64,000 bases of DNA, from NCBI GenBank assembly GCA_014529675.2, contig CP076040.1:3057894-3121893 (forward strand), written 5' to 3'. Below the pieces are notes generated by a model. That model was not told the origin of the DNA and ran no database searches. It saw only the letters and a list, made by a program, of their open reading frames with translations. This stretch comes from Opitutia bacterium ISCC 52. GTDB taxonomy: Bacteria > Verrucomicrobiota > Verrucomicrobiia > Opitutales > UBA2995. Made by a program: the position numbers and the translations under genes. Each line of letters starts with the position of its first letter. The first letter of the stretch is position 1. Shown in pieces: positions 31,569-40,356 of this stretch.

Positions 31569-31823
31569 CTATTGAGACTCTTCTTTGATGTAGGAAATTA
31601 CATTTCCTACAGTCTGTAGCTTTTCAGCGTCGGACTCAGGAATCTCCCCATCGATCTCGTCTTTGAACTCTTCTTCAAACGCCATGATCAGCTCTACGGT
31701 GTCGAGAGAGTCGGCACCTAAATCATCCAAGAAGGATGCCTCAGGAGTAACTTGCTCTTCGTTTACGTTGAGCTGATTAACGATGATTTCAGTAACGCGT
31801 TCTTCAGTTGTTTTATCTGCCAT
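31569..31823 (-). CDS. acpP: Acyl carrier protein
   Basis: Carries growing acyl chains on a phosphopantetheine arm. The 84-aa acidic protein has the attachment serine S39 in [19 protein letters not shown], the classic ACP motif. It lies between fabG and fabF, the common arrangement in bacteria. Slightly longer at the C-terminus than E. coli ACP. Confidence 0.97.
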   Translation of the reverse strand: MADKTTEERVTEIIVNQLNVNEEQVTPEASFLDDLGADSLDTVELIMAFEEEFKDEIDGEIPESDAEKLQTVGNVISYIKEESQ

Positions 31824-31857
31824 GGTAGGAACTAGATGTTTAAGATTATTTGAGAGT

Positions 31858-32607
31858 TTAAATCGTCATACCGCCGTCAACAGTAAAAACCTGACCAGTA
31901 ATATAATTCGCTTCCTCAGAAGCCAGGTAGGTTACCATATTGGCGATGTCTTTGGGGTCTCCGAATCGTTTTAAAGGAATTTGCGCCAAAACCTGCTCTG
32001 ATAAATCCCCTTCCTGAAAAGAGCTGGTCATGTCGGTCGCAATAAAACCAGGAGCAACCACATTCGAGGTAATGGAGCGAGTGGCCAACTCTTTCGCCAA
32101 AGTCTTAGCAAAGGCAATCATGCCCGCTTTAGCGCTCGCATAATTGAGCTGCCCGGGATTTCCAATGATACCACTTACAGAGGACACATTAATAATGCGA
32201 CCCCACCGCTTGCGGGTCATGGGACGAACCAGGCCTTTAGCCCAGTAAAAACAGCTACTGAGGTTGGTATCAATGACAGCCTGCCAGTCCTCCTCGGACA
32301 TACGTATCAGAAGATTATCTTTTGTGATTCCGGCGTTATTTACCAGGATATCGATCCCACCATGTTCCTCGATCAGTTGTTTGCAGGCTTCCCCAACAGC
32401 ACTGGAGTCCCCCACATCCACGGCCAGAGAAGAGGCTTTGCCACCATTGGCCAGAATGGCCTCTGCAGCGGATCCACAACTCGCGGGATTCACACTCACA
32501 CAAACCACATGAACTCCTTCAGCGGCCAAGGATTCAGCAATTGCTTTTCCGATGCCTCTTCCGGCACCGGTTACAACCGCTATTCGATCATTAAAAGTCA
32601 GGTTCAT
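31858..32607 (-). CDS. fabG: 3-Oxoacyl-ACP reductase
   Basis: NADPH-dependent short-chain dehydrogenase that reduces beta-ketoacyl-ACP. The nucleotide motif [12 protein letters not shown] is at the N-terminus. The catalytic set includes NNAGITKD, the Ser in INVSSVSG and YASAKAG with Tyr-x3-Lys. I chose the ATG at 32607 ([14 protein letters not shown], 249 aa); a TTG seven codons upstream at 32628 is possible but less likely. First gene of the fabG-acpP-fabF operon. Confidence 0.94.
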   Translation of the reverse strand: MNLTFNDRIAVVTGAGRGIGKAIAESLAAEGVHVVCVSVNPASCGSAAEAILANGGKASSLAVDVGDSSAVGEACKQLIEEHGGIDILVNNAGITKDNLLIRMSEEDWQAVIDTNLSSCFYWAKGLVRPMTRKRWGRIINVSSVSGIIGNPGQLNYASAKAGMIAFAKTLAKELATRSITSNVVAPGFIATDMTSSFQEGDLSEQVLAQIPLKRFGDPKDIANMVTYLASEEANYITGQVFTVDGGMTI

Positions 32608-32698
32608 AAAACGGAAAGTGGGACACAATTTCTATGCCCTATCAAGTGAAATTAAACAGCGAATTAGACGAGTATTTCAGTCAAAATAGTTAGCAACC

Positions 32699-33859
32699 TC
32701 AATAAACATCACGCTGGTAGCGTTTATCTTTCTTTAATTGCTTAAAAAATGCGACCGCGGCCTCCTCGCTCAGTCCACCATGCTCCTGCGCAATCTGGTG
32801 CAGAGCGGCATCTACATCCTTTGCCATACGCTTTGCATCTCCACAGACATAAAATGAAGCTCCCGATTCGAGCCATTCCCACAGTGTAGCCCCGGATTCG
32901 ATCATTTTGTCCTGTACATATACTTTCTCGTCTTGGTCACGCGACCATGCCAAATCGAGGCGCTCGAGATGGTTAGCCTCTTTCATTGCCTCAAATTGCT
33001 CACCATAGAGGTAATCGGTTGCTGCATGCTGATCTCCAAAAAACAACCAGTTTTTACCACTTGCCTTGGTTGCGATGCGCTCTTGAAGAAATGCTCTAAA
33101 AGGTGCAATTCCTGTCCCTGGCCCCACCATAATAATCGGAGTCGAATTATCTTCAGGTAACCCAAAATGGGACTTGGTGACGAATACAGGCAGAATCGCT
33201 TCGTTTAAGGCAACACGGTCTGAGAGATAGGTACTACATACTCCACTACGCTCGCGGTGATTGGTTTCATAACGAACGACAGCTACCGTTAAGTGAATCT
33301 CGCGCGCATGGACCACAGATGAGGACGCTATTGAGTATAACCGGGGCATCAACTTCCTCAATCATTGGACAAAGTCTTGTGGAGAAAATCGAACCGACGG
33401 AAACTCCTCTAACAGGTCAATAAATTCCCGTTCTGACAAAAAGAGGGCTGTACTTTCCTTATTCTCATCCTCCAGGAGTTTAAGTAGCTGAGCTTTCTCA
33501 GCAGCATCTTCAGCTCGTTCGGCAAACGCCCGAAGGGATTTGCGAGTGGGAGATGCCAGGGATAGCTTCCGGGTCAGCGCTTCTTCTAATCGAATTTCAT
33601 TCTCGGTGCGTGGGAGAATGACCGACTCATCGCCACTGGCGTGGAGTGCGCGAAGGATAGCATCTACCTCCTCCTTCGAATTCGAAGGGAAAACTCCCAG
33701 TGAATCTCCACAGCTATACCCCAAGTCACTCCCATCAATACTCACGACGAAATGACGAGTATTCTTGGCAGAGCCGACTTTGTTAAGTTGGGTGTTTTCG
33801 GTGAGCCGAGCCAAAAACGGATTATTTTTGTTGTATTGAGATTCTACTTCAGAAGCCAT
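32699..33859 (-). pseudogene. CysJ-like NADPH:flavin reductase interrupted by an in-frame TGA
   Basis: The two halves are in the same frame and separated only by a TGA (33362-33364). Together they give about 385 codons matching the FAD/NADPH part of sulfite reductase flavoprotein (CysJ), without the N-terminal FMN domain. Motifs: NPFLARLTENTQLN, PRLYSIASS (FAD), VGPGTGIAPFRAFLQER, KNWLFFGDQHAATDYLY, DLAWSRDQDEKVYVQDK, and the C-terminal RYQRDVY. The TGA falls at a position where CysJ has Leu (LLRPLTPRLYS in E. coli), one base away from TTA. If genuine, the enzyme is inactive unless the codon is read through; an assembly error is the alternative. Confidence 0.85.
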
Positions 33860-33947
33860 ACTTTTAATAGTCGCGCCTAATCACTAGGCCATACACACCA
33901 ATTTCAATCTCGAAATTAGAAAATTTAATAATCACACCACCTTCAGA

Positions 33948-34673
33948 ATGTCTGAGCACAATACAGAAAGACTTCAAAAATTCCTTGCCCAGGCTGGCGT
34001 GGCTTCTCGACGTAAAGCCGAAAGGCTCATAGAAGAAGGCCGCGTAACCGTGAACGGACAGGTCGCCCAGATCGGTCAAAAGGTGAATGGTGAGGTAGAT
34101 CATATCTTCTTCGACGGTCGCCGTATACAAAAGTCTGGGACACCCAAAGTCGTTTTGGTTCTAAACAAACCAACGGGATACACCTGTACCCATGCGGATC
34201 CCTATGCAAAGAGGACTATTTATGAGTTGCTGCCGAAAAACTTTCAGGCAGATAGTACCCTTCACTGCGCGGGTCGCTTGGATCGTGACAGCCAAGGCCT
34301 GATTGTTATCACGAATGATGGCGATCTCACCTATTCACTCACTCACCCTTCCCAGAAAGTCCTGAAACACTACCGGGTAGTCGTTGATAAGGAGTTTCCA
34401 TTCCACCTAGTAGGAGACATGATCAAGGGTGTTCGAGATGAGGGCGAACTTCTCCGAGCGGAAGCGGTGTTGCCTAACCCCGGCAAGCCCCGGGAGTTGG
34501 ATGTCACCCTTAATCATGGCAAAAAACGAGAGATCCGACGGCTTCTAAAGCAACTTGGGTTTGACGTTCTCCAGCTAGAACGTTTCAAAATTGGAAAATA
34601 CGGGATCCAAGGCCTACGTTCTGGGTCCGTAAAAAGGCTCACAGAAGCAGAAAAGGAGTTGTTGTTGTCCTAA
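33948..34673 (+). CDS. rRNA pseudouridine synthase, RsuA/RluB/RluE family
   Basis: Isomerises a specific uridine in rRNA. The 241-aa protein has an N-terminal S4 RNA-binding domain (RLQKFLAQAGVASRRKAERLI) and the catalytic domain with the family motif GRLDRDSQGLIVITNDGDLTY, where the Asp of GRLD is catalytic. KHYRVVVD and KREIRRLLKQLGF are further family signatures. The choice among RsuA, RluB and RluE cannot be made safely from the motifs, though RluB-like is favoured. Confidence 0.92.
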   Translation: MSEHNTERLQKFLAQAGVASRRKAERLIEEGRVTVNGQVAQIGQKVNGEVDHIFFDGRRIQKSGTPKVVLVLNKPTGYTCTHADPYAKRTIYELLPKNFQADSTLHCAGRLDRDSQGLIVITNDGDLTYSLTHPSQKVLKHYRVVVDKEFPFHLVGDMIKGVRDEGELLRAEAVLPNPGKPRELDVTLNHGKKREIRRLLKQLGFDVLQLERFKIGKYGIQGLRSGSVKRLTEAEKELLLS

Positions 34674-34710
34674 AGAGACCTTAGCTTCACCGTTCACACG
34701 CAAAAAAATC

Positions 34711-35544
34711 ATGATCCGATCCAAAATTTTGAGAACTGCCCTTCTCTCCCTTTTTCTAATTACAGGTATTCGAGGAGCAGAAGCACAAGGCGTCATTTCG
34801 CTATATTTACAAGCCGATCCCACCTCCCACCTGGTGACCAATATTCCATCTGACGATGCTCGACTCGCATCCGCGGTCGATCTTCCAGCAGAGCCCGGTA
34901 ACGCAAACCTATGGAAGTTCATCGAGTTCGAAGACACTTTCGAAGGTTACGTGCGTAAGTCTTATGTTACCAAGGGACTCACCCTTCAAGTAGGTGCGCC
35001 CGTCTACTTGGTTGCAGGAAATGAAAATACCTTTCTAGCAATCCATCAGGAAAATGGAACCGCTGAAGTGATTGAAGCAGCTGGGGACTATATGAAAGTC
35101 TCCATATCCGCATCCATCCCGGTATTTTTTGAATCTGATACACCCGCTGCAGCTCCTCCTATTCCGGAAGAACCCATCGCGGCAGCCCCTATCGATGATT
35201 TTGAACCCCAATCGGCTGTCGTAGAAGACGACTTGGCAGCCGCCGTTCCCGCAGACGTAGATAATGGAGCTCCCTACCCAGGTGAGCCTATTGACCGCAT
35301 CCTTGAAGGTAAATTAGCCGCCTACAAACCTGTCTTCTCCAACCCCTTCAAACAAGAAGGCTATCAGTGGGAGATTTTAAACCGACGGAAAAAACGGATT
35401 GCTTTCGTTGACCCGCGGAACCTGATCGTGGATCGCCCCCTTGAATCCTATGAAGGCAGACAAGTGAGCCTTTCCGGAAGTATCTACCAAATCAACAAAG
35501 GCCGCGACCTGGTAATAGTAGCTAACCAACTGACCCTGCAGTAA
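34711..35544 (+). CDS. Secreted protein with SH3-like domain, function unknown
   Basis: A 277-aa protein with a signal peptide (positively charged MIRSKILR, hydrophobic core, cleavage near AEA-QG). Residues about 27-95 resemble a bacterial SH3-like fold (LWKFIEFEDTFEGYVRKSYV). An Ala/Pro/Glu-rich linker follows at about 145-195, and the conserved-looking C-terminal 80 residues include KRIAFVDPRNLIV and GRQVSLSGSIYQI. It lies 6 bases before folD and may be cotranscribed. I do not know a function; a cell-envelope role fits the signal peptide. Confidence 0.7.
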   Translation: MIRSKILRTALLSLFLITGIRGAEAQGVISLYLQADPTSHLVTNIPSDDARLASAVDLPAEPGNANLWKFIEFEDTFEGYVRKSYVTKGLTLQVGAPVYLVAGNENTFLAIHQENGTAEVIEAAGDYMKVSISASIPVFFESDTPAAAPPIPEEPIAAAPIDDFEPQSAVVEDDLAAAVPADVDNGAPYPGEPIDRILEGKLAAYKPVFSNPFKQEGYQWEILNRRKKRIAFVDPRNLIVDRPLESYEGRQVSLSGSIYQINKGRDLVIVANQLTLQ

Positions 35545-35550
35545 CATTCT

Positions 35551-36423
35551 ATGAAGCTGATCGACGGCAAGCAAATCGCCGCCACTATCCTTGAAGAAAT
35601 AGCTGAAGAAGTCGCCCAACTGGGTGAAGAAAAACCAGCCGTCACGTTTATCCGAGTTGGAGAAGATCCAGCCTCCGTTTCCTATGTCCGAAACAAAGAA
35701 CGAGCTGCTGCCAAGACCGGCATCCGAAGTGAACTGAAAGTTTTTCCTGAATCTATTACCCAGGATGAACTTCTGGCAGAAGTCGAAGCTCTCAATAACG
35801 ATGCATCCGTTCATGGGATACTCGTGCAGGCGCCTCTCCCAAAGCATATAGATGAAGGCACCATCTTCAGAGCCGTGCTTCCAGAGAAAGATGTAGATGG
35901 ATTTCATACGGTGAACATTGGAAAACTTTGCCAGGAAGATCCCACCGGTTCCGTTGCCTGCACTCCAGCAGGGATCATAGAGCTTTTGAGACGTTCGGAC
36001 ATTCCAGCTGAAGGCAAACATGTCGTTGTGCTGGGTCGCAGTTTGATCGTCGGAAAACCCGCCGCCCTGCTCTTCTTGCAGAAAGGTGCTTTTGGCAATG
36101 CCACCGTTACGGTGTGCCATTCACGTACTCAGGATATTGCTTCTGTGATAAAGCAAGCAGACATCGTAGTTGCTGCCATCGGCCGTGCTCATTTTGTAAC
36201 AGCTGATATGCTGAAACCAGGAGCAGTCGTTATTGATGTGGGTATCAACCGAATTGAAGATAGCTCACGCAAAAGTGGATATCGATTGGTTGGAGATGTG
36301 GATTTTGAAGCGGCTAGCGCAATTGTGTCCGCTATTACGCCGGTACCTGGCGGAGTTGGACCCATGACAGTTGCTATGCTAATGCAAAACACGTTGAGCG
36401 CGTTTAAGACATTGCACTCATAG
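35551..36423 (+). CDS. folD: Methylenetetrahydrofolate dehydrogenase/cyclohydrolase
   Basis: Bifunctional enzyme interconverting methylene-, methenyl- and formyl-tetrahydrofolate. The 290-aa protein has FolD length. Signatures: [15 protein letters not shown] with the catalytic Lys, [45 protein letters not shown] (nucleotide binding) and [16 protein letters not shown] near the C-terminus. Supplies the one-carbon pool also used by MetF in this window. Followed by the RDD gene after 7 bases. Confidence 0.97.
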   Translation: MKLIDGKQIAATILEEIAEEVAQLGEEKPAVTFIRVGEDPASVSYVRNKERAAAKTGIRSELKVFPESITQDELLAEVEALNNDASVHGILVQAPLPKHIDEGTIFRAVLPEKDVDGFHTVNIGKLCQEDPTGSVACTPAGIIELLRRSDIPAEGKHVVVLGRSLIVGKPAALLFLQKGAFGNATVTVCHSRTQDIASVIKQADIVVAAIGRAHFVTADMLKPGAVVIDVGINRIEDSSRKSGYRLVGDVDFEAASAIVSAITPVPGGVGPMTVAMLMQNTLSAFKTLHS

Positions 36424-36430
36424 ACACGGT

Positions 36431-36994
36431 ATGGATCAGCCACCGGAGCTTCCATCATCGGCAGAGATTGAAATAGGAATAAGCATGAAACCAGCCCCGG
36501 CGTGGGTACGGTTACTTGCCGGAGCAGCAGATGCCATTGTGGCAGGTTTGTTTTCTCTGGCTATCATCATCTTTTTCCTGATTCCCGTGTTTTACCCAGA
36601 GACTCAGACCATACTGTACGAATATACCGAACAAGCCACCGAATCACTCACCGGAAATACTGAGCTTGCTCGACAACTACTTGAGAACACCGCCGTTCGA
36701 AACATGGTGTTCGCGAGCCAGATTATCAATTATTCGCTCTTCTTCTTTTATTACCTCCTCAATGAATGGATCCTTCGAGGAAGCTCATTTGGCAAAAAGA
36801 TATTTGGAATCAAAACAGTCAGACGGAACCCGGAAGAGGCACTATCGCCCAACACCTTGTTTCTAAGAGCCTGGCTCAAAACACTATTTTTACTTTTTCA
36901 CCCAATTCTTTGGATCACCTTTATTTGGGCGGTATTCCAGAAGGATAGGCGATCGGTACACGATTTAATTACGGGTACCTGGGTAATTGATTAG
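36431..36994 (+). CDS. RDD-family membrane protein
   Basis: A 187-aa inner-membrane protein of the RDD family. It begins with a short polar stretch, then PAWVRLLAGAADAIVAGL (the R..D signature), two further hydrophobic segments, GSSFGKKIFGIKTVRR, and a C-terminal DRRSVHDLITGTWV. The role of RDD proteins is largely unknown; some affect ion or Na+/H+ transport. It probably closes the rsuA-like / SH3-like / folD transcription group. Confidence 0.85.
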   Translation: MDQPPELPSSAEIEIGISMKPAPAWVRLLAGAADAIVAGLFSLAIIIFFLIPVFYPETQTILYEYTEQATESLTGNTELARQLLENTAVRNMVFASQIINYSLFFFYYLLNEWILRGSSFGKKIFGIKTVRRNPEEALSPNTLFLRAWLKTLFLLFHPILWITFIWAVFQKDRRSVHDLITGTWVID

Positions 36995-37032
36995 GAAAAA
37001 TTCCCTAGAATGTAAGTAGTCTTTTAAACTTC

Positions 37033-37090
37033 GGTTTTTTGTTAGACAAAAACCATACCCTAAGGTTTACCCTTAGGCCTCCTTTATAAA
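37033..37090 (+). terminator. Paired hairpins between the RDD gene and the receiver-kinase gene
   Basis: Hairpin 1 pairs GGTTTTT..G (37033-37041) with CAAAAACC (37047-37054). Hairpin 2 pairs CCTAAGG (37059-37065) with CCTTAGG (37071-37077) around the loop TTTAC and is followed by a moderately T-rich CCTCCTTTAT. Together they look like a terminator for the upstream operon. Because they sit 16 bases before a GTG start, they could also influence the next gene. Confidence 0.45.
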
Positions 37091-37105
37091 AACTCTGCAT
37101 CCAAG

Positions 37106-38218
37106 GTGAAGATAAAACCTAAAATTTTAGTGGTTGATGATCAACCCGTGAACGTAAAGCTCCTAGAAAAGAAGCTCATCCGCGAAGATATGGATGTGTG
37201 GACTGCCAACGATGGTGAAACATGCCTGTCGCTGGTGAAAGAGCATCAACCCGATGTCATCCTTCTGGACGTCATGATGCCCAATATGGATGGCCGTGAG
37301 GTGTGCGAACGACTGCAAGAAAGCGAGGATACTCGTTCGATTCCTATTATTTTTATTACGGCTAACTCCTCAAAAGAGGGAAAGCTGGAAGGCCTAAGTG
37401 CCGGCGCAGTTGATTATATCACAAAACCCATAGATCTAGAGGAAACCGTGGCTCGGGTAAATACGCAGCTCCGCTTCCTTGAAGTGAACCGCGAAACCAA
37501 ACGCTTGGGAGAAGCTCGCCGTAATGCAGCCATAGGAGCAATTACCCAGGGGATCGCCCACAATGTAAACAATATGCTGGGAGTAGTCGTAGGTTACTTG
37601 GATCTGATCAAAACCGATCTTACCAACGAAGAACTTGTTCATCGGGGCATAGGAGTCATCGACAAAACGGTGGCCAAAATGACCGGTATTGTAAAACAAC
37701 TCAGCCGCCTTGACAGTGAGACACAAATCGCTGTTGGGGAGTTGATTCTCGACGAGCTTCTCGAAAGAGCGGTCGACCGGTTCAAAGAAGAACACGAGAT
37801 TGAGTATGTGGAACTCCACATGAGCAATCCAGAACTCAAACTCCAGGCCAACCGTGAAACATTTGAGGATGTCGTTTCCAGACTTATGGAAAATGCCATG
37901 GAGAGTTACCATCGATTTGATTGCGACGACCCCATTATACGGGTTGAAACAGACGAAATAATCCGTGAACGTGTAGAAATGTTGCGCTTAAGAGTTACCG
38001 ATAATGGCAAAGGTGTTCCCGATAATATTCGGGATAACATCTTCGAACCATTCGTAACCATAAAAGCTGGGATAGGTTGTGGCATGGGATTGACCGTGGC
38101 CAGACACTCGGCTCGATCTTTGCGCGGCGAAATTGACGTACAGCCCAACCCAGATGGTCAGGGAACTGTATCCACTTTGTACCACCCTATTCACGCGCCC
38201 AATGACTCACAGTTTTAG
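37106..38218 (+). CDS. Receiver domain - histidine kinase hybrid
   Basis: A soluble 370-aa two-component protein with the receiver in front of the kinase. Residues 1-125 are a receiver domain: acidic pair in VVDDQP, phospho-Asp in ILLDVMMPNMDG, Thr in FITANS and Lys in YITKPID. Residues about 145-205 form a dimerisation domain with the histidine in GIAHNVNNMLGVVVGY, as in NtrB-like kinases. The ATPase domain shows the N box (RLMENAMESY), DNGKGVP, IFEPFVTIKAG and GCGMGLTVARH. No membrane segment or sensor domain. The start is a GTG. It overlaps proC by 17 bases; its partner proteins are not in the window. Confidence 0.88.
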   Translation: MKIKPKILVVDDQPVNVKLLEKKLIREDMDVWTANDGETCLSLVKEHQPDVILLDVMMPNMDGREVCERLQESEDTRSIPIIFITANSSKEGKLEGLSAGAVDYITKPIDLEETVARVNTQLRFLEVNRETKRLGEARRNAAIGAITQGIAHNVNNMLGVVVGYLDLIKTDLTNEELVHRGIGVIDKTVAKMTGIVKQLSRLDSETQIAVGELILDELLERAVDRFKEEHEIEYVELHMSNPELKLQANRETFEDVVSRLMENAMESYHRFDCDDPIIRVETDEIIRERVEMLRLRVTDNGKGVPDNIRDNIFEPFVTIKAGIGCGMGLTVARHSARSLRGEIDVQPNPDGQGTVSTLYHPIHAPNDSQF

Positions 38219-39014
38219 GATCGGTTTCTGGGGCAGCGGTAACATGGCCAGTGCCATGATGCGCGGCCTCATTTCGAAAAACGTTGTCCCACCAGAACAA
38301 ATTTACTGCATCAGCGAATTCGGCCGAGGCGCCGGAGCCTTTGCCAAGGAAACGGGAGCCCATTCATGCGGTAACTCTTATGAGGACCTGATTGAAGCCA
38401 GCGACATACTCGTTCTCGCATTTAAGCCTCAACAATTGGACACCCAGGCGGAAGCCGTTGCCTCCATCAACAACCGACTAGTGCTTTCAATCCTGGCCGG
38501 CACGAATCTGAAAAAACTGAATACTTCGATCCCCAATGCCGGGACGATCGTACGCACCATGCCCAATACTCCCGGTCGTATCGGCGAAGGCATGACGGGG
38601 TTTTGTTCGGACAACGAACTTTCAGAAGACCATAAAACAATCCTCCATGCTGTCTTAGGTAGTCTGGGCGAAGTCGTTGAGATCAACGAAACACTTATGG
38701 ATGTCCATACCGCAGTCGCCGGAAGTGGTCCCGCCTATGTATTCGAATTTATCGCTGCCCTGGCAGAAGCAGGTCAGGCCGAAGGGCTCTCAGAAGACAT
38801 GGCCCTACAAATCGCCAAGCAAACCGTTTTCGGTTCAGCCGCACTCGCAAAGCAAGCCGATGAACATCCGGAAGAACTGCGAAACCAAGTCACATCCAAA
38901 GGCGGCACTACACAAGCTGGCCTGGAAACCATGGCTGCAGAAAACTTTCGTACTCTCATTCACAACACTGTTCGGGCCGCTAAAGAGCGTTCCATCGAGA
39001 TGGGGAAAGATTAA
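38202..39014 (+). CDS. proC: Pyrroline-5-carboxylate reductase
   Basis: NADPH-dependent last step of proline synthesis. I chose the ATG at 38202 (MTHSFRIGFWGSGNMASAMM, 270 aa). Further upstream starts in the open frame would run inside the kinase gene. Features: the Rossmann motif FWGSGNMASA, the family block TVRTMPNTPGRIGEGMTG-like (residues about 112-128), and the C-terminal signature VTSKGGTTQAGLETM. It ends in a shared terminator with the convergent cytochrome gene. Confidence 0.95.
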   Translation: MTHSFRIGFWGSGNMASAMMRGLISKNVVPPEQIYCISEFGRGAGAFAKETGAHSCGNSYEDLIEASDILVLAFKPQQLDTQAEAVASINNRLVLSILAGTNLKKLNTSIPNAGTIVRTMPNTPGRIGEGMTGFCSDNELSEDHKTILHAVLGSLGEVVEINETLMDVHTAVAGSGPAYVFEFIAALAEAGQAEGLSEDMALQIAKQTVFGSAALAKQADEHPEELRNQVTSKGGTTQAGLETMAAENFRTLIHNTVRAAKERSIEMGKD

Positions 39015-39038
39015 AGGCCGGAACATCGTCCGGCCTTT
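39013..39038. terminator. Bidirectional hairpin between proC and the act/cco operon
   Basis: Perfect 10-bp stem AAAGGCCGGA (39013-39022) / TCCGGCCTTT (39029-39038) with a six-base loop, overlapping the proC stop codon. It can be read on both strands and lies between convergent genes. The U tracts are short (three bases), so termination strength is uncertain. Confidence 0.7.
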
Positions 39039-39067
39039 AGAATGAAAGTTAATGGGAGTAGCTTTTA

Positions 39068-39724
39068 CTACTCCATCGAGGCTTCAAGCTCTGGAACTGT
39101 CCACATGCTTCGTGCACCTGTAGCGGCACGGGCTTCGGCAACGACTGAAGCGTCAACCGCAGGATAATCGTTACCCCAAGTTTGGCGAACATAGGTCAGC
39201 ACATTGGCGATGTCTTCGTCAGATAAAACGGCTCCCAGTGGCGCCATGATAGAGTTATATTCAGTACCATTAACCATGATAGGACCTTGCATACCTGCGA
39301 TGACTATACGGGCCAACATATCTGGATCTTTTCCTGTCCAGTCTGATCCAGCCAAAGGTGGAAATGCACCCGGCATTCCTTGACCCGTCACTTGGTGACA
39401 AGCCATGCAATTAGACATATAGATTTTTTCACCTAGCGCAATAGGATCATCCGTAGCCACTTCAACGATTCCTCCACCCTGCTCTTTCAATTCTGCAGCG
39501 ATAGTCTCAAACTCAGCATTTATGGAATCTTTCTCCAGATATTCACTGGAATCAAAACCACCAGAAAATTTGGAGATATAGAGTCCTGCCAGGGCAACAG
39601 AAATGACTATACAAAAGTATCCAATCATCTGGGGAAGCCCCAGTGACTTTTTATCGTTTAGCGAAACCAGATCTGCATCTTCTACAGTTCCGGAGTTATT
39701 AGAAATTGATGGATCGTCACTCAT
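39068..39724 (-). CDS. Membrane-anchored mono-heme cytochrome c
   Basis: A 218-aa class I cytochrome c. One hydrophobic segment at about residues 33-50 anchors it, followed by a periplasmic domain with the single heme motif CMACH and a likely Met ligand in the SIMAPLGAVLSDEDIANVLTYV region. It is the last gene of the long act/cco operon, one base overlapping the CcoO-like gene (TAATG). By position it may stand in for CcoP, but it has only one heme site. It probably carries electrons from alternative complex III to an oxidase. Confidence 0.87.
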   Translation of the reverse strand: MSDDPSISNNSGTVEDADLVSLNDKKSLGLPQMIGYFCIVISVALAGLYISKFSGGFDSSEYLEKDSINAEFETIAAELKEQGGGIVEVATDDPIALGEKIYMSNCMACHQVTGQGMPGAFPPLAGSDWTGKDPDMLARIVIAGMQGPIMVNGTEYNSIMAPLGAVLSDEDIANVLTYVRQTWGNDYPAVDASVVAEARAATGARSMWTVPELEASME

Positions 39725-40356
39725 TACTTTAACCGTTTCGATACAGTTGATTCAGTTAGATCGTAGTCGAGGTTGAGGCTCTGCAAATAAGCAACTAAAG
39801 CCACACCTTTAGCTGTAGGAACCACTTCGGTTCCTTCCGCAGGTGTATCGTTACCTGGCAGATCAAGGGCATTCACCGCAGGAGTACCACTAAATTCTTT
39901 CTCTTGGAAGAGATGGGGATAAGCCGGCATGGTCGTAGCATCTGCATGTAAGCTAGGCTTGTAGAGATGCATGAATAACCAGTCCGCTTCGCGGCGAGCA
40001 CCGACATTGGAAAGATCGGGACCCAAACGACGAGAGCCGATCATTGCATTATCATGCAACGCATAATCAGGAGCTACGGACTGACGTCCTCCCCAATCGC
40101 GATCAAAGTCTCCTCCGTATCCCGGGCGACGGACTTGTTGAGTGTGGCAAGCAGCACAGGCCATTTCCCGATAAACATCAGCTCCAGCTGCGGCCAGACC
40201 TTCAGAACCAATGATGATCTTTCCAGCATCGGCTTCAGCTTGAAGCGATTTTATAGCCTCGTTGTTAACATCGCTGGCGCCAACAACGAGTAGGCACAGC
40301 CAAGAGACGGCCATGGCACAAAAAATAAAGGCGAATAAAGATGCGAAATTTTTCAT
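39724..40356 (-). CDS. ccoO: CcoO-like mono-heme cytochrome c (cbb3 oxidase subunit II homologue)
   Basis: A 210-aa protein with an N-terminal membrane anchor and a heme motif in CAACHTQQVRRPGYGGDFDRDWG, the strong CcoO/FixO signature. The distal ligand region TTMPAYPHLF is also CcoO-like. It overlaps the CcoN homologue by four bases (ATGA) and the next cytochrome by one. The subunit itself looks functional, although its CcoN partner lacks the usual redox ligands. Confidence 0.88.
   Translation of the reverse strand: MKNFASLFAFIFCAMAVSWLCLLVVGASDVNNEAIKSLQAEADAGKIIIGSEGLAAAGADVYREMACAACHTQQVRRPGYGGDFDRDWGGRQSVAPDYALHDNAMIGSRRLGPDLSNVGARREADWLFMHLYKPSLHADATTMPAYPHLFQEKEFSGTPAVNALDLPGNDTPAEGTEVVPTAKGVALVAYLQSLNLDYDLTESTVSKRLK

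Noticed and set aside
33362-33364. TGA in the CysJ-like gene as selenocysteine or recoded codon
   Set aside because: The aligned residue is Leu, not Cys, and TAA and TAG interrupt other genes here as well, so a nonsense change or an error is simpler.
35377-36120. 247-codon open frame opposite folD
   Set aside because: Overlaps the end of the SH3-like gene and folD on the other strand, with no domain features.
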